From positions 2,914,001-2,978,000 of the forward strand of contig OZ250162.1 in assembly GCA_965238025.1 (NCBI GenBank): a stretch of 64,000 nt of DNA, in the 5' to 3' direction. Below, piece after piece: positions 10,401-19,700 of this stretch (positions are counted from its first letter, which is position 1; the number at the start of each line of letters is the position of its first letter). Both the position numbers and the translations under genes were made by a program. Source of the DNA: Pelagihabitans sp965238025. Lineage in GTDB: Bacteria; Bacteroidota; Bacteroidia; Flavobacteriales; Flavobacteriaceae. A model generated the notes under the pieces. That model was not told where the DNA came from and ran no database searches. It was given only the letters and a program-made list of their open reading frames with translations.

Positions 10401-13238
10401 ATATTAAAATTAGAGGAAAATCAATATATCTTATATTTTAATATGCATCATATCATTAGTGATGGAGGATCTATGCAAATTTTGGAAAGAGATGTATTCG
10501 AACTATATAATGCTTTCAAAAATGACACCAAATCTGAATTGCCAAAATTAAAAATCCAGTATAAAGATTATGCTGCTTGGAGCCTTAATCAAATAAATAT
10601 AAAGAATCAGGAGAAGAGCAATGCATTTTGGCATAATAAGCTTATTGGAGAATTACCCATAATAGATCTGCCAACTAACAAGGTAAGACCTAAATTGAAA
10701 ACGTATAATGGAAATAGTTTCGGGATGTATCTTTCTAAGGACACATGTGATTTACTAAAAACATTTATTGACAATAATGGAGGAAGTCTTTTTATGGCCT
10801 TAACCGCCGTTTTTAAGGTGCTATTATATAGATATACCCATCAGGAAGATCTAATCATTGGAACTGTTATTGATGGTAGAGATCATATAGATTTAAAAAA
10901 TCAAATAGGGTACTATATCAATTCATTGGCTTTACGAAGTAAAATGAATTCCAATGAAAAATTTGTATCATTTTATAATCGATTAAAAGAAGATACAATA
11001 AATGCTTATGAATATAAAGAGTATCCATTTAATAGATTAGTAGAAAAGCTAAATATCAAAAGAGACACTTCGAGGAATGCAATTTTTGATGTTACACTGG
11101 TTTTTCAGAATATGGGTGAGAATAGTGATACAGACTGGGTAACTAAAGAAGATACTATTATTGATGAAGGAGTTCAACCAGCAAAATATGATTTATCATT
11201 AACCTTTGAAGAATTTGGTAATCAGATTTATTTTAATGTATTACATAATACAGACGTATACCAATCTGATATGATACAAGGTTTGATGTTACATTTTAAA
11301 CAACTATTACCTGAAATTTTAACCAAAGACGAAATTTCTTATTATGAAATTCCCTTTTTAAATGTAGAGGAGAAGAAAACACTATTGCATGATTTTAACC
11401 TTGAAAACGAACGTAGTGCAAAATTAAATATTGAGGGAACAGTTTTAGATCTTTTTGCCGAGCAAGTTCAAAAAACACCAGATGATATTGCTATTAAACA
11501 CGGTGCAAAAAGTGTAACATTTAAAGAATTAGATATATTGTCAAATCAATTGGCGAGATGTATTGTTACAGAACATAATATTGAATCTGGAGATTTTGTA
11601 GGGATTCTTCTTGATAGAAATGAAATGTATGTTTTATCCATATTGGGAATTTTAAAAGCAGGTGCTGTTTATGTTCCAATTGATCCGAACTATCCAAATC
11701 ACAGAAAAGAATTTATGGCCAGTGATGCTGTAATTCGATTAATGATCAGTGATACTTCTTATATGTTTGAAGTTGATTTCTTTGAAGGAGATTTATTGGC
11801 TATTGATGTAGAGTTTGATCCTAAGGAATATTCACAAAATCAATTAAATAAGATTACTCCTAAAAGCAATGCCTATGTTATTTATACTTCAGGATCTACG
11901 GGTAGACCAAAAGGTGTTTTGGTGTCACATAAGAACTTGTATTCATCAATCGCAGCAAGAAATCAATATTACGATTTTGTCCCTTCATTCCTATTAGTCC
12001 CATCTTTCTCTTTTGATTCGTCTATTGCGGTTCTTTGGGAAGCTTTAACAAGGGGTAGTGAATTGCATTTGGTTTCTGATAAGGATTTAAAAGATCCTTC
12101 GATAATTACCTCTATTATTTGTAATCAAAAAATAGCAAGTATTTTATGTGTTCCTTCTTATTATAATTTCATTATTAAATATCTGAAAGATCAAAAATTC
12201 AATTTTAAACGAATAGTTCTGGCCGGAGAAGCTTTAGAAAAAGAATTGGTAGAGAAGCATTATCAAATATCTTCGGCATTATTATATAATGAATATGGTC
12301 CTACCGAAAATACGGTTTGGGCTACGGTTGCTCCAATTCCAGAAGATATTGATAAAATTACAATAGGAACTCCAATAGCAAATACTAAGGTTTTGCTTTT
12401 AGATGCATATAATAACTTAGTACCACATGGTGTAACAGGAGAAATCTGTCTATTTGGAGAAGGAATTGCGCAAGGGTATATTAATCAAGAAAAAATCACT
12501 AATGAAAGGTTTATAGATAATATTTATGAGCCTGGCGGAAAAATGTATAAAACAGGTGATTATGGAAGGTGGTTGCCAGATGGAAGAATTGAGTTTATTG
12601 GAAGACAAGATGACCAAATCAAAATTAGAGGGTATAGAATTGAAACTGGAGAAATAGAAAGTGTACTTAAGCAAAAAGAAAGTATAGATGCTGCAATTGT
12701 TATTGCCCAAAAGTTTGATCGAGACAACAAGGAATTAACAGCTTATATTATATCAAATCAGGAAGAAAATACTTCGAATCTTAGAACATTTTTATCAGAT
12801 AAATTACCTGATTATATGGTGCCGCACCATTATATTCAATTAGAGAGTTTCCCCTTAAACGCTAATGGGAAAATAGACAAAAAGGCGCTACCAAATCCAA
12901 AAGGAATTGAGATGGAACCTGCTACACGTTATGTGGCTCCAGAAAATGAAATAGAGAAAACACTTATAGAAATAATAGCCCTACATCTAAACAAGGATAA
13001 AGAAAAAGTAGGAGTAGAAGATAATTTCTTTGATCTGGGGGCTGACTCTTTGAAAATCGTGAATATTTTAAGTGATATAAATAAAGCATTAGATATTAAC
13101 CTGAAAGTTCTTGCCCTATTTGAAAATTCAAATGTTAAAGAATTGATGAAATTGTTTGATCAAGACAGTGATGAGGAAGAAGAATTAGAAAATGAGCAAG
13201 ACTTAGAGCAATTTGATGATATTTTAGATTTGATGTAA
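7473..13238 (+). CDS. NRPS, two modules: half C-A-T-C-A-T
   Basis: 1921-residue synthetase. Residues 1-245 resemble only the C-terminal half of a condensation domain; no HHxxxDG is present. Then A1 (about 258-775; TSGSTGKPKG near 405), T1 (LGGHS, Ser804), a complete C domain (HHIISDG at 992-998), A2 (about 1310-1830; TSGSTGRPKG near 1475), T2 (LGADS, Ser1859) and a strongly acidic C-terminal tail that may be a docking element. Codes read by eye against GrsA: A1 D-I-W-E-V-N-T-D-D-K, A2 D-S-A-C-V-A-E-V-W-K; I do not assign a substrate to either. A1 has NTYGATE instead of the usual YGPTE. The truncated first C domain could pair with the free terminal C of the NRPS at 1-4367. Coupled to the aminotransferase upstream. 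Confidence 0.93.
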   Translation: MEKFEILKNAKAEEFWNNHLKEIIGADSVAFFGGTNRRTENSSTTERIYLDLAEVNKISELCNDSNLLVYNFYLVALGILLSRYEDEYLLLSPLNILADEKENEELFFIKPEINFNENFKTLFSSHKEQLVKALENPLSWDLINDYFNEKVVLDRIAQFGLIINEIGSNKIQDIVQTLFKLKLKSNRPYFEIIFKGEMYDPKLLVLFSQNFKTLIAQILEKIYTPTEELNYKGVLETKIINDINKSKVSFSLDKNIIDLINLACVKHKDRVAIRHNAEEITYDQLYKYTNKLSRYILDAYDVRKDDLLGIMLPRSINMTKGILSVWKSAGAYVPIGTDLSDENLLQIIEDSKLKAIITDNINVIKQLTKLKVQTPIINLNEIGEKVDMFSAEPTINKIKSNDLAYVIYTSGSTGKPKGVMIEHLGMLNHIGSKIDELSIRENSIVAQNAPHTFDISIWQLFSPLVAGGESIIYDNDIIVDVEKFVSVASKDKVTVLELVPSYLLEMLDFIERDTNIINLELGNIVLNAETLSNSMVKRWLSLYPEIAIVNTYGATEVSDDISHYFMNEVPSNYSVPVMLNPIQNFEVHIVDEKQKQVPVGVKGEILLAGPCVGRGYFNDEEKTKAAFLKGPLNEITLEERIYKTGDLGKFTSEGVMEFMGRNDDQVKILGHRIELGAIENIISSVNEVKNCKAVAFTDKQFIALYYLSNKSIEKKIIEKELLKKLPKYMLPSVYIHMDFFPLTSNGKIDHKSLPDPIDFMNLKGKEHIEPRTEIEKELAFVWKNILDVDTIGVKDSFFELGGHSLKLMRLKNNYKKVFEINLNLKELFENTTLESHAELINNSQKESFKQIDSISEQESYEISDGQKRLWVISQFEEASTAYNIPYHAELDIEDIDSFKRAIYAVVDRHEILRTVFKNNQNNELRQWVLTLAELDFKVDYLDYSKNDAPRVAAERYINTDSYIAFDLFHGPLLRTSILKLEENQYILYFNMHHIISDGGSMQILERDVFELYNAFKNDTKSELPKLKIQYKDYAAWSLNQINIKNQEKSNAFWHNKLIGELPIIDLPTNKVRPKLKTYNGNSFGMYLSKDTCDLLKTFIDNNGGSLFMALTAVFKVLLYRYTHQEDLIIGTVIDGRDHIDLKNQIGYYINSLALRSKMNSNEKFVSFYNRLKEDTINAYEYKEYPFNRLVEKLNIKRDTSRNAIFDVTLVFQNMGENSDTDWVTKEDTIIDEGVQPAKYDLSLTFEEFGNQIYFNVLHNTDVYQSDMIQGLMLHFKQLLPEILTKDEISYYEIPFLNVEEKKTLLHDFNLENERSAKLNIEGTVLDLFAEQVQKTPDDIAIKHGAKSVTFKELDILSNQLARCIVTEHNIESGDFVGILLDRNEMYVLSILGILKAGAVYVPIDPNYPNHRKEFMASDAVIRLMISDTSYMFEVDFFEGDLLAIDVEFDPKEYSQNQLNKITPKSNAYVIYTSGSTGRPKGVLVSHKNLYSSIAARNQYYDFVPSFLLVPSFSFDSSIAVLWEALTRGSELHLVSDKDLKDPSIITSIICNQKIASILCVPSYYNFIIKYLKDQKFNFKRIVLAGEALEKELVEKHYQISSALLYNEYGPTENTVWATVAPIPEDIDKITIGTPIANTKVLLLDAYNNLVPHGVTGEICLFGEGIAQGYINQEKITNERFIDNIYEPGGKMYKTGDYGRWLPDGRIEFIGRQDDQIKIRGYRIETGEIESVLKQKESIDAAIVIAQKFDRDNKELTAYIISNQEENTSNLRTFLSDKLPDYMVPHHYIQLESFPLNANGKIDKKALPNPKGIEMEPATRYVAPENEIEKTLIEIIALHLNKDKEKVGVEDNFFDLGADSLKIVNILSDINKALDINLKVLALFENSNVKELMKLFDQDSDEEEELENEQDLEQFDDILDLM

Positions 13239-13347
13239 TTAAAGATAGGAGTATCTCTTGTAAATATACAGTCTGAAATAGGTGCTTTTTGATGTTCTAC
13301 TCACCAATTAACTTCACTATTTGTCAAAATTAAATACACTAGCAAAA

Positions 13348-16300
13348 ATGAAGCGAAATATAAAAAAAGATATTGCCATAATTGGAATGGCGGGGAAATA
13401 TCCTGGTTCTGAAAATATTCAACAATTTTGGAACCATTTGGTCAAAGGTGATGAATTGATTCATTTTTATTCTAATCAAGAACTTCGAGATCTTGGTGTT
13501 TTGGAAGAAACTTTTAACGCTGAGAATTTTGTAGGAGCTCAATCTATTTTAGAAAGCTCAGAAAATTTTGACTATGCTTTTTTCGGGTATAGTAAACAGG
13601 AAGCAATGATGATGGATCCTCAAATCCGAGTCATGCATGAAGTGGTATGGGCTGGACTAGAAGATTCTGGTTACGCTCCGGACAATATAAAGCAAAAAGT
13701 AGGGCTATATTTAAGTGCATCAGATAATTTAAATTGGAGAGCGGCAACGCTATTATCAAATAATGAATTGATAGATCCATTTTTTCTGAAACAAATTTCC
13801 AATCAAAAATTTATCAGTACGTTAATTTCATATAAACTTAATTTTCATGGTCCAAGTTTATATTTAGATACTGGGTGCTCAAGTTCTTTGGTGGCAATAC
13901 ACATGGCATGCAGAAATCTTTTATTGAAAGAATGTGGTGTAGCCCTAGCCGGAGGAGTAAGTATAGATACCGGTACTCATATCGGATATTACCATGAAGA
14001 AGGTCAAGTCGTCTCTGAAGATGGTCATTGCAAATCTTTCGATAGCGATTCATCAGGAACAATATCAGGAGATGGCGCAGCTGTAGTTGTCCTGAAAAGA
14101 TTAGAAGATGCGTTGAAAGATAATGACAGAATTTATGCTGTAATACGATCTTCTTACACAAACAATGATGGTAATAGAAAAGTTGGATATACAGCTCCAA
14201 GTGTAAAAGGGCAATCTGAGTGTATTAAAGGAGCGCATAAAATTGCAGAAGTAGATTCTGATAGTATTACTTACATAGAAGCGCACGGCACGGCTACTAG
14301 ATTAGGAGATCCCATAGAAGTTGAAGCACTTAATAAGGCTTTTGGGTATAATAAAGACCACAAATGTTCTTTGGGAAGTGTCAAGTCTAATCTAGGGCAT
14401 CTTGATGCAGCTGCAGGGGTAACGGGGTTTATTAAAGCCACATTGGCCATTCAAAATAAACTAATTCCTGCCACTTTACATTTTAATAAGCCAAATCCCG
14501 AAATCAATTTTGAATCTGGTCCTTTCTATGTTAGTAAGGAAAGTGAAACTTGGAATGAAAAATTTCCTTTGAGGGCTGGTGTAAGTAGTTTTGGTATTGG
14601 AGGAACAAATGCCCATATAGTGTTAGAAGAAATAGAAAAACAAAGAAAGAAAATAATACAAAAAAGGCCATATCATTTAATATACTTTTCTGCAAAAACA
14701 AGTCTTTCTTTATCTCAATATCAGAAAGAATTAGAGAACACTCTGATTAACAATCCATCTATTTCAATTGCAGATTTATCATATACCCTTTTAAGGGGTA
14801 GGTCAAATTTCGGATATAATAAATTCTTGGTATGTGATTCAAGGGAAGGTGCTATTTCTATTCTTAATGGTACTGAAAAGGAATCTCTTTTTTCATCCAA
14901 ACGAACTCCAAAAAACGAAGTGTATTTCATGTTTTCAGGTACTGGAGCTCAGTATTTAAATATGGGTAAGGATATACTTAATACAGAACCATATTTTAAA
15001 AAACATGTTGAAAAAGGAGTAGCTATTTTGTTAGAATTAACTGGGATTAATTTTTATGATATTCTGTATCCAAAAAACTCGAAAGGAGAAAATTCATTGA
15101 TTCATGAGATAGAATATACTTTGCCAGTGATATTTATATTTGGATATGCTTTAACACAATTATTCATATTTTGGGGTATGCGACCTAAAGGAATGATAGG
15201 TCATAGTTTAGGAGAATACATTGCCGCCTCTATTAGTGGAGTCATGTCCTTTGAAACGGCACTAAAATTGGTTGTAATAAGATCAAAATTAATGAGTACA
15301 GCTCCAAAAGGCAAAATGCTTTCAGTCGGATTGTCTGAAGAAGAATTGCAAGAATATATAGCGGAGGATTGTGAAATTTCTATAATTAATTCTCCTAATT
15401 CTTGCGTTGTTTCTGGAACTGAAAATGCTGTCAATGAACTATTAAGAGTATTGGAAAAGGAAGAAATATCATGCTCTGAGTTGAAAATATCTATAGGTGC
15501 GCACTCGTTTTTAATGGATCCCATTTTAGAAAGTTATAAAGAAGAACTAGATCAAGTAAACTTCGCTAAGCCAGAAATACCATTTATTTCTAATGTGACG
15601 GGAACTTGGATAAAAGATGAAGATGCATGTTCTGCCGATTATTGGCTAAAGCATTTACGGGCACCGGTACGCTTTTCAGATGGTATTAAGTCATTATTAA
15701 AAGAAAAAGAGGCCGTATTCTTAGAAATTGGGCCGAGTAATATGCTGACCAATATTTTTAACCAACATGGAGATTATAACCTAAATAGTAGTATTGTAAT
15801 AAATACTCTTAGGCATCCTAAAGAAGAAATTAATGATCAAAAATATTTGACACAAAAAATAGGGGAATTAAAACTACAAGGAATAGATCTTGATTGGAAG
15901 AATTATTTTTCTGAAGAAGATCCGTCTATAATTTCTATTCCAACATATATCTTTAAAAAAATAGTTTTACCTACAAAGATTAACCCATTTGCAAACCTTA
16001 AGTTAAGTGATGGGGGAGTGAGCTTTGACTGGGAGCATGAGAATGAGAGTGAACATGAGGATGAGGTTATTGATGATTGGGGCGAACGTTCTGGTTTGTT
16101 GGTAGAATATGTAGCTCCAGATACCATATTAGAGGAAAAATTAATAGAATTATGGAAGAATTTCTTCCACATTGAAAGCATAGGTGTTTTGGACAGCTTC
16201 TTTTCTTTAGGAGGAGACTCGTTGAAAGGCTATACCATGATTAAAATGGTCCAAAAAATGTTTGGAATCAAACTTAATCTTAAGGATTTTTATACAAAAT

Positions 16301-16395
16301 CAACTATTAGAGAACTCGCCAAAGAAATTGAACTCGCTCAAAAAATGATAAAACTTCAAAAACAAGACTCAAATTCAAGTACGATTAAAATTTAA
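13348..16395 (+). CDS. type I PKS module, KS-AT-ACP
   Basis: About 1015 residues from the ATG at 13348. A TTG at 13321 is in frame but less likely, and an in-frame stop lies at 13309. Domains: ketosynthase (IAIIGMAGKYPG; catalytic Cys177 in DTGCSSS, His313 in EAHGTAT, His351 in NLGHLDAAAG), acyltransferase (Ser620 in GHSLGEY) and ACP (LGGDS, Ser958). No KR, DH, ER or methyltransferase domain is visible between AT and ACP, so the added two-carbon unit should remain a beta-keto group unless other enzymes act. The AT motif usually reading HAFH (malonyl) or YASH (methylmalonyl) reads IGAHS here, so the extender is probably but not certainly malonyl. It accepts from the NRPS upstream and hands on to the TubC-docking NRPS downstream. 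Confidence 0.93.
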   Translation: MKRNIKKDIAIIGMAGKYPGSENIQQFWNHLVKGDELIHFYSNQELRDLGVLEETFNAENFVGAQSILESSENFDYAFFGYSKQEAMMMDPQIRVMHEVVWAGLEDSGYAPDNIKQKVGLYLSASDNLNWRAATLLSNNELIDPFFLKQISNQKFISTLISYKLNFHGPSLYLDTGCSSSLVAIHMACRNLLLKECGVALAGGVSIDTGTHIGYYHEEGQVVSEDGHCKSFDSDSSGTISGDGAAVVVLKRLEDALKDNDRIYAVIRSSYTNNDGNRKVGYTAPSVKGQSECIKGAHKIAEVDSDSITYIEAHGTATRLGDPIEVEALNKAFGYNKDHKCSLGSVKSNLGHLDAAAGVTGFIKATLAIQNKLIPATLHFNKPNPEINFESGPFYVSKESETWNEKFPLRAGVSSFGIGGTNAHIVLEEIEKQRKKIIQKRPYHLIYFSAKTSLSLSQYQKELENTLINNPSISIADLSYTLLRGRSNFGYNKFLVCDSREGAISILNGTEKESLFSSKRTPKNEVYFMFSGTGAQYLNMGKDILNTEPYFKKHVEKGVAILLELTGINFYDILYPKNSKGENSLIHEIEYTLPVIFIFGYALTQLFIFWGMRPKGMIGHSLGEYIAASISGVMSFETALKLVVIRSKLMSTAPKGKMLSVGLSEEELQEYIAEDCEISIINSPNSCVVSGTENAVNELLRVLEKEEISCSELKISIGAHSFLMDPILESYKEELDQVNFAKPEIPFISNVTGTWIKDEDACSADYWLKHLRAPVRFSDGIKSLLKEKEAVFLEIGPSNMLTNIFNQHGDYNLNSSIVINTLRHPKEEINDQKYLTQKIGELKLQGIDLDWKNYFSEEDPSIISIPTYIFKKIVLPTKINPFANLKLSDGGVSFDWEHENESEHEDEVIDDWGERSGLLVEYVAPDTILEEKLIELWKNFFHIESIGVLDSFFSLGGDSLKGYTMIKMVQKMFGIKLNLKDFYTKSTIRELAKEIELAQKMIKLQKQDSNSSTIKI

Positions 16396-16754
16396 AGATT
16401 CTCATTTTCGTAAATTCAATTTATAGCGTTTCAAATATTCCTTTTTTTAGAACTAAAAATAACCACACTTCAATCATAAATCTTAATGTTTGTGTTAGAG
16501 GTATCTATTCGAAGATAGTGACCTGTAATTTGTAAATAAATCGAATACCTAAGGATTAATAATTGTTTGGTAATTAGAATTTCCCTCCATATACGGTACT
16601 ACTTTTAACCTTATTTAAATTGATCATTTTATCTGATCTATGATGTTGAGGATATAAACAGATTTGATATTATAAATTAATATCAAAATGCCATTATGGA
16701 TGTAACGGGATAGAGATATCACTCCAATGAATTGCTGTAATTAATCAGTGAAAT
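16396..16754. other. intergenic region between PKS and NRPS
   Basis: About 360 bp, the longest gap between synthetase genes apart from the remnant-bearing ones. No gene is seen. It contains a perfect inverted repeat (16663-16687), listed separately. No exact TAnnTTTG promoter element was found. It may hold a separate promoter for the downstream genes. Confidence 0.5.
16663..16687. promoter_or_regulatory. perfect 10-bp inverted repeat, possible operator
   Basis: TTTGATATTA and TAATATCAAA are exact reverse complements separated by 5 bases. It lies about 75 bp before the NRPS start, has no T-run after it and is very AT-rich, so an operator or mRNA 5' structure fits better than a terminator. Function is inferred. 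Confidence 0.45.
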
Positions 16755-16763
16755 GTGACTATT

Positions 16764-19700
16764 ATGAATGACATTTTATTAGAATTAGAAGAGAATAAAG
16801 TCTTTTTAAGTCTTGATGGAGAGGATCTTCTGATAAACTTTGAAGGAGAAAATCTGAACCCTGATATTCTTAAAAAATTAAAAGAAAATAAACCAAGTTT
16901 GGTAAGCTATCTTCAAAAATATAATAAGGAAGATATATATCATGAAATTCCAAAGTTATCGCACTTAGAAAAGTATAAACTTTCTTCAAGTCAATATAGA
17001 ATGTGGGTACTAGGGCAATCAGAGAAAATATCCAGAGCTTATCATGTACAAAATACAGAATATTTTAATCTTGATTTAAATATTGATGCTTTTCAGAAAG
17101 CTATAGATAGGGCAATTCAAAGGCATGAATCTCTTAGAACCGTCTTTAAATTTAATTCGGAAGAAAATCAAGTTTTTCAGAAAATCATTCCTATTTCAGA
17201 TTTCAATTATACTCTTCCTCGCATTGATATTAGAGAAAAGGAAAATAAAGAAGACTGGTTAAAAGAATATATTGAGAAAGATAATAAAAAGACCTTTGAT
17301 TTTGAAGAAGGCCCACTTTTCCGAATGTACTTATTTCACGTTAAAGACGAAGAGTACGTTTTTTATTATAATATGCACCATATTATTAGCGACACTTGGT
17401 CATTAGGAATATTGACAAGAGATGTTATCGCATATTATGAGTCATTCATAAAAAATGAACCTCATAAGTTACCAGAACTTAATATTCAATATAAAGATTT
17501 TGCAGCTTGGAGTAATGATCAAGAAAAAAATCCAATTTTTAAAAAGGATAAGGTTTTCTGGACCTCGCTTTTTAAGGAGCCAAATTTAAGATTAGACCTT
17601 CCATCAAATAAAATTAGACCAAAAGTAAATGATTATAAGGGGATATGTTTACAAACATATATCAGTGACCAGTCTACTCAGGGTTTAAGAGCTTTGTGTA
17701 AGAAAAGAAACATTAGTCTTTTTATGGGGTTAGTGGCAATTTGGAAAATATTATTTTATAAGTATACCGGAATTAAAGATATTACAGTAGGTACCATTGT
17801 TGCGGGCAGGGATCATTTGGATTTAAAAGATCAGATTGGATGTTTTATTAATACACTGGCACTAAGAAATTATATAGACCCCAATGATTCATGTGAAGAA
17901 CTTATACAAAAAGTTGGTGAATCTACTCTCATAGCATTTGAACATCAAATGTTTCCTTTCAATCTATTAATCGAGGAATTAGGCTTGACTACAGAGGTGA
18001 GTCGAGGAACTTTATTTGATATTCTAATTCAGTTGCAAAATTCAATTGAAAATGAAAGTAGTGCTTTCGAAGGAATCGATTTTGATACTATTAATAGTCG
18101 CGGAGAGAAATCAGCGACTTCAGATTTGGTTATAGATTTTGTTGAGAAAGGAGATTGTCTTGATATGACTGTTACTTTTAAAACAGGAACTTATGAAGAA
18201 GAAATGGTAACGGGATTAATTAGACATTTTAAACATTTATTGTCTGAAATCCTTAAAAACCCTAAAGCAAAGATTGCAAAAATTAATTGTTTACCTGAAG
18301 ATGAGATACAAAACATTTTTGGTTTTAATAAAGTTATGGACCGTACTACAAAATTTTCTACCGTTCTAGAAGCTTTTGACAAGTACGTTAAGAAACAACC
18401 AAATGAAATAGCAATAAAAACGAACAAGTTAGAGATAAGTTATGCTGAGTTAGATGAACAATCTAACAAGTTAGCTAACTATTTGAGACAAAACTACAAT
18501 TTAGAATCAGAGGACTTAGTTGGGGTTATGCTTGATCGAAATGAGGATCAAATAATTTCAATTTTGGGGGTTTTAAAGTCCGGAGCTGCTTATGTTCCGA
18601 TAGATCTTAACTGCCCTGAAGAAAGAGTACGGTATATTTTAGAAGAAACAAAATGTAAGTTATGTATTGATGGAAATGAAATTCATAAATATAAAACCAG
18701 TAAAAATGTTACTCTAGAAAACATAAAGATAGATCCGTCAAGTTTGGTTTATGTTATTTACACTTCAGGATCGACAGGAAGACCTAAGGGGGTAATGATC
18801 GGACATGATAATTTACTAGATCATTTAATTACAAAATCTGAATATTTTGAGATTGAAGAAAAAGAAAATTTTATCTTATTTGCAAGTACCTCATTTGATG
18901 CTTCCGTTGATCAAATATTTTTATCGTTATTCAATGGAGGAACTCTATATATTCCGACTAAAGAAGAAATTATTGATGTCAATAGGTTTCAGCAAATTTT
19001 ACAAGAACATGCCATAAATCACTTACCTGCTGTTCCATCTTTTTTACAAAAAATAAAACGAACGTCTTCAACAAGTATTAAAAGAATTGTCTCTGGAGGC
19101 GACTTTTTTATACCAGAGATTGCTAAGGAGTGGGTTGGATACACAAAGGTATACAATCAATATGGTCCGACAGAAGCTACAATAGGTGCCACTACTCATT
19201 TGATTAATGATAGTGATACAGATCGTTTTCCTATAGGTAAGCCTTTGGTAAATAATAGATGTTATATTCTTGGACCTAATACAGAAGTACAACCAATTGG
19301 TGTGGTTGGTGAAATCTTTATTGGAGGAAAAGGTGTTGCTAGAGGGTATTTTGGTAATCCAGAACTTACAGCAACTAAGTTTGTCTCAAATCCATTTGTG
19401 AAAGGTGAAAAAATGTATGCAACTGGCGACATAGGTAAATGGTTGTCTGATGGAAATATATTATTTGAAGGAAGGGTGGATCACCAGATCAAAATAAATG
19501 GATATAGAGTAGAACTTCAAGAAATTCAAAATCAGATAGAGAAAAAAGGAAGTATTCAAAAAGCTAGAGTGATTGTAAAAAACAATCAAGGTAATAATGA
19601 ACTTGTGGCATACATTATTTCTGAAAAAAAAGAAGAGTTAGAGGAAATTCGAAAATTTATTGCCAAGAGACTTCCAGACTATATGATACCGGTCAGGTTT

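Noticed and set aside
13838..14286. Minus-strand open frames inside the PKS gene
   Set aside because: Opposite a clearly coding KS domain with intact catalytic residues; shadows of codon bias.
16663..16687. Intrinsic terminator after the PKS
   Set aside because: Stem is entirely AT-rich, lies far from the PKS stop and lacks a following T-run.
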